64,000 nt of DNA from Pacificoceanicola sp049803835 (GCF_049803835.1 NZ_JBNAGK010000020.1:5654-69653); one strand, 5' to 3'; positions 28,844-38,084 are shown, counted from the first letter of the stretch. Made by a program: numbers and translations. Notes: a model not told the origin generated them from the letters alone.

Positions 28844-30043
28844 TTGGGTCTGCGCAATTTCTTCGACCGTATCGAGCCGAACTTCACCAAGGGCGGCAAG
28901 TACGAGAAGTATTTCCCCATCTACGAGATGGTCGAGAGCTTCATTTATACCCCAAAGACGGTGACCACGGTCGCGCCGCACGCGCGGTCGTACATCGACA
29001 TGAAGCGGATCATGACCTACGTGGTTCTGGCCACGGTCCCCTGCATCCTGATGGGCCTCTACAACACCGGCCTGCAGACCAACCTCGCGATTGCCGAATA
29101 CGGCGCGTCGGGCTGGCGGGCGGCAGTGATCGAGGGGCTGGGAATCGGCTTCAACGCTGCGAACCCGCTGGCCAACATGCTGCACGGGCTGATGTATTTC
29201 CTGCCGATCTACATCACCACGCTGGTCGCGGGCGGCCTCTTCGAAGTGATCTTCGCCACGGTGCGCAAGCATGAGGTCAACGAGGGCTTCCTCGTCACCT
29301 CCATGCTCTACACGCTCATCATGCCCGCTACCGCGCCGCTCTGGCAGGTCGCGCTCGGCATCATCTTCGGGGTGGTCATCGGCAAGGAAGTCTTTGGCGG
29401 AACAGGGAAAAACTTCCTCAACCCGGCGCTTGTGGGCCGTGCCTTCCTCTACTTTGCCTACCCGGCGCAGATGTCGGGCGACTCGGTCTGGACCCCGGTG
29501 GACGGCTTCTCCGGCGCGACCGCGCTGGCGATCGGAGCCTCTGACGGCTACGCCAGCCTGCCGGAACGCGGCATCACCTGGATGGACGCTTTCATCGGCA
29601 CGATCCAGGGCTGCATCGGCGAAACCTCGGCGCTGGCGGCCTTCATCGGCCTTGCCTTCCTCTTGGTGGTCAAGATCGCCAACTGGCGTCTGATCGTCGG
29701 CTGCCTTGCGGGCATGATCGCCTTTTCGACGCTGCTCAACCTGATCGGCTCCGACACCAACCCGATGTTCGCCATGCCGTGGTACTGGCACCTCGTCGTC
29801 GGCGGCTATGCCTTCGGCCTCGCGTTCATGGTGACCGAGCCGGTGTCCGCTTCCCACACCAACACCGGGCGCTACATCTACGGTGCCCTGATCGGTTTCA
29901 TGGTGGTGATGATCCGCGTCATCAACCCGGCGTTCCCGGAAGGCATGATGCTCGCGATCCTCTTCGGCAACGTCTTCGCACCGCTGATCGACTACTTCGT
30001 CGTGCAGGCCAACATCAAACGGAGGGCCAAGCGTCATGCCTGA
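28844..30043 (+). CDS. nqrB: Na+-translocating NADH-quinone reductase subunit B
   Basis: 399 residues from a TTG codon, chosen because the protein then begins LGLRNFFDRIEPNF like other NqrB proteins; a GGAGG lies about nine bases before it, inside the end of nqrA. There are about ten membrane helices. The covalent FMN site is visible in DGFSGATAL, with the acceptor Thr226. It carries FMN, riboflavin and the Na+ path. The gene begins four bases after the nqrA stop. Confidence 0.95.
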   Translation: MGLRNFFDRIEPNFTKGGKYEKYFPIYEMVESFIYTPKTVTTVAPHARSYIDMKRIMTYVVLATVPCILMGLYNTGLQTNLAIAEYGASGWRAAVIEGLGIGFNAANPLANMLHGLMYFLPIYITTLVAGGLFEVIFATVRKHEVNEGFLVTSMLYTLIMPATAPLWQVALGIIFGVVIGKEVFGGTGKNFLNPALVGRAFLYFAYPAQMSGDSVWTPVDGFSGATALAIGASDGYASLPERGITWMDAFIGTIQGCIGETSALAAFIGLAFLLVVKIANWRLIVGCLAGMIAFSTLLNLIGSDTNPMFAMPWYWHLVVGGYAFGLAFMVTEPVSASHTNTGRYIYGALIGFMVVMIRVINPAFPEGMMLAILFGNVFAPLIDYFVVQANIKRRAKRHA

Positions 30044-30848
30044 CAACGCTCCGCAAAAGGGCCTGATCGGCCGTTTCCTCGACGCGCCGGTGGACGGCGT
30101 GGGCAAGACCGTGACCGTCGCCGTGGCGCTCTGCCTCGCCGGGTCCATGGTCGTCTCCGCCGCGGCCGTGGCGCTGCGCCCGGTGCAGGAGGAGAACAAG
30201 CTGCGCGACAAGCGGGTGAACATCCTGCAGGTGTCGGGCGTCTACGAGGACGGCATCGCCGTCAATGACGCCTTCGCCAGCTTCGAGCCCCATGTGCTCG
30301 ACCTGTCGACCGGCGAGTTCACCGACCAGTTCGAGATCGAGACCTTCGACAATCTCGCCGCCAAGGACGATCCCGCGATCATCCGCGCGCTGGACGAGGA
30401 CCCGGCGGGACTGGGCGGCAAGATGGAGGCCTATCGCATGGTCTACATCCTGCGCGACGAGGCCGGGGCCATCGACAAGGTGATCCTGCCGATCGAGGGC
30501 TATGGCCTGTGGTCCACGCTTTACGGTTTCATCGCGCTCGAAGAGAACGGCAACGACATCTACGGCCTGCAGTTCTACCAGCACGGCGAAACCCCCGGCC
30601 TTGGCGCCGAGGTGGACAACCCGCGCTGGAAGGCGCTGTGGAACGGCAAGAAGCTGTTCACCGACGGCGGGGACCTCGCGATTTCCGTGTCCAAGGCGGT
30701 TGGCCCGGCGGGCCCCGACTACCACGTCGATGCCCTCGCCGGGGCGACGCTGACCTCGGCCGGTGTCAACAACCTTGTGCGGTTCTGGATGGGCGAGGCC
30801 GGATACGGCGCCTTCCTTGAACGCCTGAAAGCAGGAGAGGTGAGCTGA
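30036..30848 (+). CDS. nqrC: Na+-translocating NADH-quinone reductase subunit C
   Basis: 270 residues with one N-terminal membrane helix (about 25-47) and a periplasmic FMN-binding domain. The ApbE target is VDALAGATLTSAG, with Thr238 as the expected FMN-carrying residue. It overlaps the nqrB end by eight bases and meets nqrD in one base. Confidence 0.96.
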   Translation: MPDNAPQKGLIGRFLDAPVDGVGKTVTVAVALCLAGSMVVSAAAVALRPVQEENKLRDKRVNILQVSGVYEDGIAVNDAFASFEPHVLDLSTGEFTDQFEIETFDNLAAKDDPAIIRALDEDPAGLGGKMEAYRMVYILRDEAGAIDKVILPIEGYGLWSTLYGFIALEENGNDIYGLQFYQHGETPGLGAEVDNPRWKALWNGKKLFTDGGDLAISVSKAVGPAGPDYHVDALAGATLTSAGVNNLVRFWMGEAGYGAFLERLKAGEVS

Positions 30849-31501
30849 TGGCCCAGACCTACCGTTCGCAACTCGTCGATCCGCTGATCGACAACAACCC
30901 GATCACGCTGCAGGTGCTGGGCATCTGCTCGGCGCTGGCGGTGACCTCCTCGATGAAGGTGGCGCTGGTCATGGCGATTGCCGTGACGCTGGTGACGGCC
31001 TTCTCGTCGATGTTCATTTCGATGCTGCGCAACCAGATCCCGAGCTCGATCCGGATCATCGTGCAAATGGTCGTTATCGCCAGCCTCGTGATCGTGGTGG
31101 ACCAGATCCTCAAGGCCTATGCCTATGAAATCTCCAAGACCCTCTCGGTCTTCGTCGGGCTGATCATCACCAACTGCATCGTCATGGGCCGCGCCGAGGC
31201 CTTCGCCATGAAGAACCCGCCGGTCGCGAGCTTCATCGACGGCATCGGCAACGGCGCGGGCTATGGCCTGCTGCTGATGGTGGTTTCCGTGTTCCGCGAG
31301 CTGTTCGGCTCCGGCTCTCTCTTCGGCATCACCATCTTCCAGACGGTGAACAACGGCGGCTGGTACGTTCCGAACGGCCTGTTGCTGCTGCCGCCGTCGG
31401 CGTTCTTCGTCATTGGCCTCATCATCTGGGGCGTGCGGACGTGGAAGCCGAAGCAGGTCGAAGAGCGCGAATACCGCATCCAGAACGTGGAGGCGCACTG
31501 A
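30848..31501 (+). CDS. nqrD: Na+-translocating NADH-quinone reductase subunit D
   Basis: 217 residues with six membrane helices, RnfE/NqrD family. The paired cysteine-bearing half-helices shared with NqrE are represented by TLQVLGICSALAVTSSM and LIITNCIVMGRAEAF, whose cysteines (Cys25 and the one in TNC) form the intramembrane iron site with NqrE. The A of its ATG is the last base of the nqrC stop, so the two are translationally coupled. Confidence 0.96.
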   Translation: MAQTYRSQLVDPLIDNNPITLQVLGICSALAVTSSMKVALVMAIAVTLVTAFSSMFISMLRNQIPSSIRIIVQMVVIASLVIVVDQILKAYAYEISKTLSVFVGLIITNCIVMGRAEAFAMKNPPVASFIDGIGNGAGYGLLLMVVSVFRELFGSGSLFGITIFQTVNNGGWYVPNGLLLLPPSAFFVIGLIIWGVRTWKPKQVEEREYRIQNVEAH

Positions 31502-32109
31502 TGGAAGGCCTGATTTCCCTCGCGGTCAAGGCGGTCTTCGTCGAGAACCTCGCCCTGTCCTTCTTCCTCGGCATGTGCACCTTCCTCGCCGTGTCGAAGA
31601 AGATCCAGACGGCCATGGGCCTTGGCATTTCCGTCATGGTGGTGCAGGCGATCACCGTTCCGGCGAACAACCTGCTGCTCAACTACCTGCTCGCCCCCGG
31701 TGCGCTGGCCTGGGCCGGGTTTGGCGACGTGGACCTGACGTTCCTTGGCCTGATCTCCTATATCGGGGTAATCGCGGCGATCGTGCAGATCCTCGAAATG
31801 GTGCTCGATAAGTACTTCCCGCCGCTCTACAACGCGCTCGGCGTCTTCCTGCCGCTGATCACGGTGAACTGCGCCATTTTGGGCGGCTCGCTGTTCATGG
31901 TGGAGCGCTCCTACAACTTCGCGGAAGCGGCGACCTATGGCGTCTCGTCGGGCTTCGGCTGGGCGCTGGCGATCACCGCCATGGCGGGCGTGCGCGAGAA
32001 GCTGAAGTATTCCGACATTCCGGACGGACTTCAGGGCCTCGGCATCACCTTCATCACCGCGGGACTGATGGCCATGGCCTTCATGTCCTTCTCCGGCGTG
32101 AAACTGTAA
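31501..32109 (+). CDS. nqrE: Na+-translocating NADH-quinone reductase subunit E
   Basis: 202 residues, six membrane helices, homologous to NqrD with inverted topology. The cysteine half-helices are ALSFFLGMCTFLAVS and LITVNCAILGGSLFM. The ATG at 31501 overlaps the nqrD stop by one base; the longer upstream frame lies within nqrD and is not used. Confidence 0.96.
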   Translation: MEGLISLAVKAVFVENLALSFFLGMCTFLAVSKKIQTAMGLGISVMVVQAITVPANNLLLNYLLAPGALAWAGFGDVDLTFLGLISYIGVIAAIVQILEMVLDKYFPPLYNALGVFLPLITVNCAILGGSLFMVERSYNFAEAATYGVSSGFGWALAITAMAGVREKLKYSDIPDGLQGLGITFITAGLMAMAFMSFSGVKL

Positions 32110-32124
32110 GGGAGGGCGCGATCC

Positions 32125-33348
32125 ATGACGACTTTCGGACTTGGCGTTTTCCTCTTCACCCTGATCGTGCTGGCGCTGGTGGCGATGATCCTCGCCGCCC
32201 GCTCCAAACTGGTCAGCTCGGGCAACGTCAACATCACCATCAACGGTGAAAAGACCATCTCCGTGCCTGCGGGCGGCAAGCTGCTGCAAACGCTGGCGGC
32301 GCAGAAGCTCTTTGTCCCCTCGGCCTGCGGAGGCGGCGGCACCTGCGCGCAATGCCGGGTCAGGGTGCATTCCGGCGGCGGCTCGATCCTGCCGACCGAG
32401 GAATCGCACATCACCAAGCGCGAGGCGTCCTGCGGCGACCGGCTGTCCTGTCAGGTGGCGGTCAAGCAGGACATGGAGATCGAAGTGCCCGAGGAGGTCT
32501 TCGGCGTGAAGAAGTGGGAGTGCACCGTGCGCTCCAACGACAACGTCGCGACCTTCATCAAGAACCTCGTGCTGGAACTGCCGGAGGGCGAGAACGTCAA
32601 CTTCCGCGCCGGCGGCTACATCCAGATCGAAGCCCCCGCGCACAAGCTGTCGTACAAGGACTTCGACGTTGCGGAGGAGTACCGGCCGGATTGGGACAAG
32701 TTCAACCTGTGGCAATACGAGTCCACGGTGGAAGAGCCGATCGAGCGGGCCTATTCCATGGCAAACTACCCGGACGAGAAGGGCATCATCATGCTCAATG
32801 TCCGCGTGGCCTCCCCGCCGCCGGGCTCGCAGGGTATCCCGCCGGGGCAGATGTCCTCCTACATCTTCAACCTCAAGCCCGGTGACAAGGTCACCATCTC
32901 CGGTCCGTTTGGCGAGTTCTTTGCCCGGGATACCAAGAAGGAGATGGTGTTCGTCGGCGGCGGCGCGGGCATGGCGCCGATGCGCTCGCATATCTTCGAC
33001 CAGCTCAAACGGCTGGAGAACCGCGACCGGAAGATCACCTTCTGGTACGGGGCGCGCTCGAAGCGGGAGATGTTCTTCGTCGAGGACTTCGACCAACTGG
33101 CCGCGGAGTTCGACAACTTCGAATGGCACGTTGCGCTGTCCGACGCGCTGCCGGAGGACGAGTGGACCGGCTACACCGGGTTCATTCACAACGTGCTGTA
33201 TGAAGAATACCTCAAGAACCACCCGGCCCCGGAGGACTGCGAGTTCTACATGTGCGGCCCGCCGATCATGAACCAGTCGGTGATCACCATGCTGCTCAAC
33301 CTCGGCGTCGACCGCGAAGACATCATGCTGGACGATTTCGGCGGGTGA
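32125..33348 (+). CDS. nqrF: Na+-translocating NADH-quinone reductase subunit F
   Basis: 407 residues. The N-terminal membrane helix (4-24) is followed by a plant-type 2Fe-2S ferredoxin domain with Cys68, Cys74, Cys77 and Cys109, then a ferredoxin-reductase-like domain: FAD motif RAYSMANY (about 208-215) and NADH-binding VFVGGGAGMAPM. It is the electron entry point from NADH. Last gene of the operon, followed by a terminator about 155 bases downstream. Confidence 0.97.
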   Translation: MTTFGLGVFLFTLIVLALVAMILAARSKLVSSGNVNITINGEKTISVPAGGKLLQTLAAQKLFVPSACGGGGTCAQCRVRVHSGGGSILPTEESHITKREASCGDRLSCQVAVKQDMEIEVPEEVFGVKKWECTVRSNDNVATFIKNLVLELPEGENVNFRAGGYIQIEAPAHKLSYKDFDVAEEYRPDWDKFNLWQYESTVEEPIERAYSMANYPDEKGIIMLNVRVASPPPGSQGIPPGQMSSYIFNLKPGDKVTISGPFGEFFARDTKKEMVFVGGGAGMAPMRSHIFDQLKRLENRDRKITFWYGARSKREMFFVEDFDQLAAEFDNFEWHVALSDALPEDEWTGYTGFIHNVLYEEYLKNHPAPEDCEFYMCGPPIMNQSVITMLLNLGVDREDIMLDDFGG

Positions 33349-33350
33349 GA

Positions 33351-33418
33351 CCCGGTCCGGAGCATAGCTCCGGCAAACTCTCCGGGGGAGAGTTTGAAGG
33401 CCGAACGGGCGGAGCCCC
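33351..33418. repeat. Palindromic repeat copy downstream of nqrF
   Basis: CCGGAGC/GCTCCGG (33357-33373) is followed by a perfect nine-base stem AAACTCTCC/GGAGAGTTT (33375-33395, loop GGG). The stem and its downstream flank match the element at 15847-15890. Confidence 0.7.
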
Positions 33419-33503
33419 TGGAAGATGCGCCTGCAAACGCTGCGGGGGACTGTCCAAGCGCTAAACGGTGAGACAGCCCTCTGCCGGCCAGAATTCAACA
33501 TCG

Positions 33504-33530
33504 AAAGGAGGCCCCCGGGCCTCCTTTTTT
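33504..33530 (+). terminator. Rho-independent terminator of the nqr operon
   Basis: A strong stem (AAAGGAGGCCC paired with GGGCCTCCTTT) ends in a run of six T, the clearest intrinsic terminator in the window. Confidence 0.9.
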
Positions 33531-33545
33531 CTTTCCCCCACCCGG

Positions 33546-33643
33546 ACCTTCCTTCCCCCACCCTGACCCTCCCCAAAGGGGAGGGAACGCGCTCCGGGTC
33601 GCGTGCCGGGACTCCCTCCCCCGTGGAGAGGGTCGGCGTGAAC
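33546..33643. repeat. C-rich/G-rich intergenic repeat, copy 2
   Basis: It shares the segment order of 25850-25987: a CCCTCCCCAAAGGGGAGGG hairpin, then GGGACTCCCTCCCCCGTGGAG. The arms are less perfect than in copy 1 and the internal spacer is shorter. Confidence 0.65.
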
Positions 33644-34381
33644 ACCGGGACGCCTTCAGCGACGGGGACGTCCCGGTCCTCGATGTCGCGCGGTTTGCTC
33701 TCGCGCATCGGGAACACGATGCTCGGGGTGTGGGGCAGCCGGGATGCGACCTGTGCACTCGGCGATCTGGTCGATATCCGCTGCCAGACTGCAAATTAAC
33801 GACGAGCTTACTCGTCATTCCCAAAGGAAGAATCACGCTTCTTTCGGACGTGATCTTGGAAGATCATTCGCCCATAGCGGGCTGCGGGAGAGCCAAGCGC
33901 TCGGTGGGACGCGTATCCTCCTGCAAATCGGCCGGCGTCGGCGGTTCGATCATCAGGATGTACGCGGCACAGAAGCCCCCGAAGACGGCTCGCATCCCGC
34001 AAATCTGCTCGTTGGACCTGTCCCGCATTGGCGCCGCCACAAGGGCTCGTTCAAGCCACGTTCCCTTCGAAAGCGACGGGGCTTTTCCAGCCCGGTGCCG
34101 AGTGCCTTCGGCGTGGATTGCAGAAGCCGTTGATGCATTGGAAGATGGCGATTTCTGCTGCTCGGCGCGTCGGCCGCGACTTCCTGCTGCGTGTCGACGT
34201 GGCGGACCTCGCTGCGTTCGACAGGGGTCCACGAGGCGTTGACCGCCGCGGTCGGGCAGCGGAGCGCGACCGCCGTGTTTGCCCTCGAAGCTGTACGGAG
34301 CACGACATCCCTTCCCTTGGACGTGTCCATCGCAGGATGATGCCTGCCCGATAACGCCGGCCACGTCGCCCCGAGGCTCGG
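33644..34381. other. Poorly coding stretch between nqr and the two-component system
   Basis: About 740 bases with no gene I can support. Open frames exist on both strands but lack Shine-Dalgarno sites and known motifs. One minus-strand piece (33864-33995, 43 codons) has a short hydrophobic start (AVFGGFCAAYILMI) and could be the tail of a decayed gene. A small perfect hairpin GACGAG/CTCGTC lies at 33801-33816. It may mark the edge of an acquired block. Confidence 0.4.
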
Positions 34382-35722
34382 TCAGGCCGCATCCGCCGCC
34401 AAGGGCAACTGGAACCGGGCTTCGACCCCATCCGCCGCACCAGGTCTCGGCGACGCCAGTGTCAGTCTGCTTCCCGTCCGGTCGGCGATCTCGGCAACGA
34501 TGGTGAGACCGAGCCCGCTGCCGCCGGGTTTCTTCCCGTCGCTCTGGAAGCGCTCCGTCAGCCGCGAGAGGCGATCGCGTTCGACCACGGATCCCGCGTT
34601 CGAGACGATCAGCTTGCCGTCAGGTGTCAGCAGAACCCTGACCTCGCCCCATGCAGCTCCATGCCGGAGCGCGTTCTCCACCAGGTTCCGGCAGACGATC
34701 CCCAGCGCGTCCGGGTCGATGGTCGAGAGCACCGGGGTCTCGGGAAGGTCGAGTGCCAGGTCAACCGGCTGAATGCCGCGCTTCAAGTCCTCGACAACGA
34801 TACGCACGGCGGCCCGGGCATCGTGCGCCGTGTCCGACAGGAGGCGTCCGCCTTCGGCCCGCGCCAGTTGCATCAGCCGTTCCGTCCGGCGCGTCAGCCG
34901 TTTCAGTGTTTCCTCTATATCCGCCGCGCGCTGGACGATCGTCCGGTCTGCGGTTTCCGATCTGAGCCTCTGCGCCTGGGCGATGGCGCCCGCCAGCGGC
35001 GTGCGCAACTCATGCGCGGCATTGGCCGCGAAGCTGCGTTCGGCCTCGAACGCCGCACGCAAGCGGTTGAGAAGGCCGTTCAGGGTGTCGGCCAACGGAC
35101 CGATCTCTGTCGGCAGATCGCTCGCGGGTACCTCCGACAGGTCTCGAACTCCCCGCTCCTCCAGCCGAGCGCGGAACCGGCGCAGCGGATCGAGGCTGAA
35201 GCGAACGGCAAGAATGATCGCCACCAGCGCGATCGGCAACACGATGAGCAGCGGCAGGCCGAGGCCCATCTGGATCTCACGCGCAACCGACGCGCGATGG
35301 GCCAGCGGCTCGGCCACGGTGATCCGGACCGTGTCCTGAAGCGCCGCGTCGCTATAGAGCCGGTGTGTCGATGTCTGCCGGAACCCCTGCCCCTCCCAAG
35401 GCGGAAACACGGACGGATCGGCCGCGTGGGATTGCAGCAGGATGCGCCCCTCGGCATCCCGCACGAGGTAGGTGAAGAACTCGCCATGCTCCCGGACCGG
35501 CGCGAGCCGTTGCGTGATCCCCTGATCTTCGCGGCCCACGATATCGGTCACCGCCAGCGGGAGGATCCGCTCGGCCGTCTCCCGCAGGGCGCTGTCGAAG
35601 ACCTCGTCCAGCTCGCCCCGGACGATCACGGCCGTCACCGTCGCCGCGAGCAGCCACAGCACCGTCAGCACGACGCCGAGCGACAGGCCGAGCCGCCCCT
35701 GAAGGCTTGCAGGCCATCTCAT
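34382..35722 (-). CDS. Two-component sensor histidine kinase (QseC/PmrB type)
   Basis: 446 residues. Membrane helices near 12-34 and 155-175 flank a 120-residue periplasmic sensor. A HAMP linker follows (about 176-225), then HisKA with FAANAAHELRTPLAG (His237), and HATPase_c with NLVENALRHGA and GSGLGL. Its ATG overlaps the stop of the response regulator by four bases. The pair sits divergently from the PepSY/cytochrome b561 genes and probably controls them; QseBC- and PmrAB-like pairs often regulate PepSY or metal-stress genes. Confidence 0.92.
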   Translation of the reverse strand: MRWPASLQGRLGLSLGVVLTVLWLLAATVTAVIVRGELDEVFDSALRETAERILPLAVTDIVGREDQGITQRLAPVREHGEFFTYLVRDAEGRILLQSHAADPSVFPPWEGQGFRQTSTHRLYSDAALQDTVRITVAEPLAHRASVAREIQMGLGLPLLIVLPIALVAIILAVRFSLDPLRRFRARLEERGVRDLSEVPASDLPTEIGPLADTLNGLLNRLRAAFEAERSFAANAAHELRTPLAGAIAQAQRLRSETADRTIVQRAADIEETLKRLTRRTERLMQLARAEGGRLLSDTAHDARAAVRIVVEDLKRGIQPVDLALDLPETPVLSTIDPDALGIVCRNLVENALRHGAAWGEVRVLLTPDGKLIVSNAGSVVERDRLSRLTERFQSDGKKPGGSGLGLTIVAEIADRTGSRLTLASPRPGAADGVEARFQLPLAADAA

Positions 35723-36378
35723 GGCCGGCCCAGCCGGTAGCCCATGCCGCGCTCGGTCTCGATGACCGAAGACCCAAGCTTCTTGCGCAGGCGGCTTACA
35801 TGGACCTCGATGGTGTTGCTCTCCACCTCCGCGTCAAAGGTATAGAGTTTCCCCTCCAGTTGCGCCTTGGACAGGAGCTGACCGGGACGCGCGAGGAAGG
35901 CTTCGAACAGCGCCCATTCCCTTGCCGTCAGTTGCACCGGCTTGCCGTCGCGATGAAGGCTGCGGGCAGCCAGATCGATTTCGAGCGGCCCGTGGGTGAC
36001 GATGGGATTGGGATTGCCGCTGTAGCGCCGGGCGACCGAGCCGATGCGGGCAGACAATTCCGCAAGGTCGAAGGGCTTCACCAGGTAGTCGTCGGCGCCG
36101 GCGTTCAGGCCCTCGATTCGGTCGGACACCTGGTCCAGCGCGGTCAGAATGATGACCGGCGTCACATTGCCCCGGGTCCGCAATCCCTTGAGAAATCCGA
36201 TACCACGCCCGTCAGGCAGCATGAGGTCCAGCAGGATCAGGTCATAGGACGTGGTCCGCACCGCATCCCCGGCGGCGTCGAGGCGCGTCACCCAGTCCAC
36301 CGACTGGCCATCTGCTGCGATCTGATCGCGCACCGCGGCTCCCAATACCGTGTCGTCCTCGATCAGCAGAATGCGCAT
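35719..36378 (-). CDS. OmpR-family response regulator
   Basis: 219 residues. Receiver domain with acidic pair Glu-Asp-Asp (7-9), phosphorylation site Asp51 (LILLDLMLPDG) and the lysine of YLVKPFD. A C-terminal winged helix follows (LTAREWALFEAFL, TIEVHVSRLRKKLG, ERGMGYRL). ATG at 36378 is preceded by GGGACGAGG. Divergent from the PepSY gene by 144 bases, in which no clear repeated operator was found by eye. Confidence 0.94.
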   Translation of the reverse strand: MRILLIEDDTVLGAAVRDQIAADGQSVDWVTRLDAAGDAVRTTSYDLILLDLMLPDGRGIGFLKGLRTRGNVTPVIILTALDQVSDRIEGLNAGADDYLVKPFDLAELSARIGSVARRYSGNPNPIVTHGPLEIDLAARSLHRDGKPVQLTAREWALFEAFLARPGQLLSKAQLEGKLYTFDAEVESNTIEVHVSRLRKKLGSSVIETERGMGYRLGRP

Positions 36379-36522
36379 CCTCGTCCCCGTCCTGTTCCGA
36401 TGACCCTCCATGATCCGTCCGGCTGACAGGAAGCTGAAGCGGCAGGGCATGTCCCTTCAGGCTGCCGTCAGCTTCGCCGCATAGGAATGGCATCAAGATG
36501 GCCATGGCGAGGAGTTTGGCTC

Positions 36523-36837
36523 ATGAAGAAGACGTTGACAATTCTCGGCTTTCTCGTCGTCTTCCCGGCCGGTGGCGCGCTGGCGGACGACGACTGCTTC
36601 GTGCCGATGGCCGACTGGCAGCCGCGCGACGCCGTCGCCCGGCTGGCCGAGGAGAACGGCTGGACCGTGCGCCGGATCAAGATCGACGACGGCTGTTACG
36701 AGATCGACGGCCGTGATGCCGAGGGGCGCCGGATCGAGGTGACCGTTCATCCGGCGACGCTGCAGGTGATCGAGGTCGAATACGAGGACGAGGACGATCG
36801 CCCCCGCCGGGATCGCGAAGGAGGCGACGATGACTGA
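36523..36837 (+). CDS. Secreted PepSY-domain protein
   Basis: 104 residues. A signal peptide (1-21, ending GGALA) leads to a single PepSY-like domain (about 38-95: AEENGWTVRRIKIDDGCYEIDG, then GRRIEVTVHPATLQVIEVE) and a tail alternating acidic and basic residues. GAGGAG lies nine bases before the ATG. The gene overlaps the following cytochrome b561 by eight bases. PepSY proteins are common next to QseBC-like pairs, and the domain also appears in transmembrane electron-transfer proteins. Confidence 0.85.
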   Translation: MKKTLTILGFLVVFPAGGALADDDCFVPMADWQPRDAVARLAEENGWTVRRIKIDDGCYEIDGRDAEGRRIEVTVHPATLQVIEVEYEDEDDRPRRDREGGDDD

Positions 36838-37501
36838 CGCAGTCTCGCACCATGGGCCGGAGATGAGCATGGGACCGAGCAGCACGGTCCGCGTCTGGGA
36901 TCCGCTGGTCCGTGTGTTCCATTGGGGCCTGGTCGCGGCCTTCGCGACCGCATGGCTGACCGCGGACGAGTTGCAACCCGTCCACGAGATCGCAGGCTAC
37001 GCCGTCGCCGGACTTGTGGCCTTCCGGCTGGTCTGGGGCCTCGTGGGCAGCCGCTACGCCCGCTTCGCCCGGTTCCTGAAGGGGCCGGGCGAGACGCTGG
37101 CCTATCTCGGAGACATGGCCCGCGGACGCGAGCGACGCTACCTTGGCCACAACCCCGCGGGCGCGGCGATGGTCGTGGCGCTGCTGGTCACGCTGTCGGG
37201 GACGGCGTTCACCGGCTGGCTCATGGAGGACGAGGCCCGTCTGGCGATGCTTCCCTCCGTGCTTGCCATCGTGGCACCCGCCTGGGCTGACGACGACGGT
37301 GACGATCGGGAGTATGGTGCGCGGGGCGAGGTCGAGGGACCGCTGAAGGAGGTTCACGAGACGCTCGCCAACCTGATGCTGCTGCTTGCCGCGCTGCATG
37401 TGGGCGGCGTCGTGCTGGCCTCCTTCCGGCACCACGAGAACCTGGCCCGCGCCATGGTGACGGGCGACAAGCGCGGACCCGGTCCCGGCGACATCGCCTG
37501 A
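36830..37501 (+). CDS. Cytochrome b561 family protein
   Basis: 223 residues with four membrane helices. The heme-ligand histidines are in place: VRVFHWGL (helix 1), LQPVHEIAGY (helix 2), and EVHETLANLM plus LAALHVGG (helix 4). It is a diheme inner-membrane b-type cytochrome that would pass electrons between a quinol or cytoplasmic donor and a periplasmic acceptor. An Asp-rich loop (ADDDGDDREYG) separates helices 3 and 4. Overlaps the PepSY gene, so one transcript. Confidence 0.92.
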   Translation: MTDAVSHHGPEMSMGPSSTVRVWDPLVRVFHWGLVAAFATAWLTADELQPVHEIAGYAVAGLVAFRLVWGLVGSRYARFARFLKGPGETLAYLGDMARGRERRYLGHNPAGAAMVVALLVTLSGTAFTGWLMEDEARLAMLPSVLAIVAPAWADDDGDDREYGARGEVEGPLKEVHETLANLMLLLAALHVGGVVLASFRHHENLARAMVTGDKRGPGPGDIA

Positions 37502-37533
37502 CGGAACCCAACCCCACGGCCGACCGTCCCTTC

Positions 37534-37573
37534 GGCCCCGCCTGGCCTCGCCCTCACGGGCGGGGCCTTTTTC
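37534..37573 (+). terminator. Rho-independent terminator after cytochrome b561
   Basis: GGCCCCGCC (37534-37542) pairs with GGCGGGGCC (37559-37567), followed by TTTTT. Confidence 0.85.
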
Positions 37574-37689
37574 TCGTCCGCCGCCGCTCTTTTCCTGACG
37601 TCAAACTGAAGCGGGAATCGCCGACGCGTCAGGAAGCCCTCAGGTCGAGTCTCCAGATTGTTCTCAGCAGATGACAAGGAGACCCTGCC

Positions 37690-38046
37690 ATGAATAAGAC
37701 CCTGACACTTCTGGTCGCGTCCACGGCGCTGACCGCCGCGATCGGCGTCCCCGCCTGGAGCGCAGTGCAAGCTCGGTCCGAAGTCCTTCGGCCCGTCGCC
37801 GCACTCTTCGACGATGCCTCGCAAACCATGCCGCTCGTCCTCGCAAGCGGCGATGACGACGACGATGACGCCCGCTGGCGGGACGGATCGCGTCGTGGCC
37901 ACGATGACGACGATGACTGCGACGACGATGATGACGACGACGACTGTCAGGGCGGCGCCCGCAATCCCGCGCCCGCCGGCACGGTCGCCCCTCCGCAGAA
38001 CGGCCTCTTCGGCAACGGCGCCCCTCCGCAGGTCCAGGTGAACTGA
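37690..38046 (+). CDS. Secreted Asp-rich protein, hypothetical
   Basis: 118 residues. A signal peptide (1-24, VPAWSA) is followed by a short helix and then two runs of aspartate (about 54-60 and 71-86), the second interrupted by two cysteines (DDDCDD and DDDCQ). The tail is rich in Pro and Gly. Poly-Asp stretches with cysteines suggest divalent-metal binding. A run of GAC/GAT codons also makes the stretch prone to slippage. AAGGAG precedes the ATG. No known family. Confidence 0.75.
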   Translation: MNKTLTLLVASTALTAAIGVPAWSAVQARSEVLRPVAALFDDASQTMPLVLASGDDDDDDARWRDGSRRGHDDDDDCDDDDDDDDCQGGARNPAPAGTVAPPQNGLFGNGAPPQVQVN

Positions 38047-38084
38047 GCCGCTCCGAAGCCCTTCTCCGAACAAGGATCAACCCC

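Noticed and set aside
28565..30223. Minus-strand 552-codon frame opposite nqrB
   Set aside because: Shadow of nqrB in GC-rich DNA; the translation has no recognisable domain.
31261..33717. Very long open frame on the minus strand opposite nqrD-nqrF
   Set aside because: It mirrors the codon pattern of the nqr genes, has low-complexity Arg/His/Asp-rich translation, no Shine-Dalgarno site, and the nqr genes on the other strand are certain.
33744..34364. Overlapping open frames on both strands between nqr and the two-component genes
   Set aside because: No ribosome-binding sites or family resemblance, and several frames are open at once, as expected of random GC-rich DNA; kept only as a gap note.
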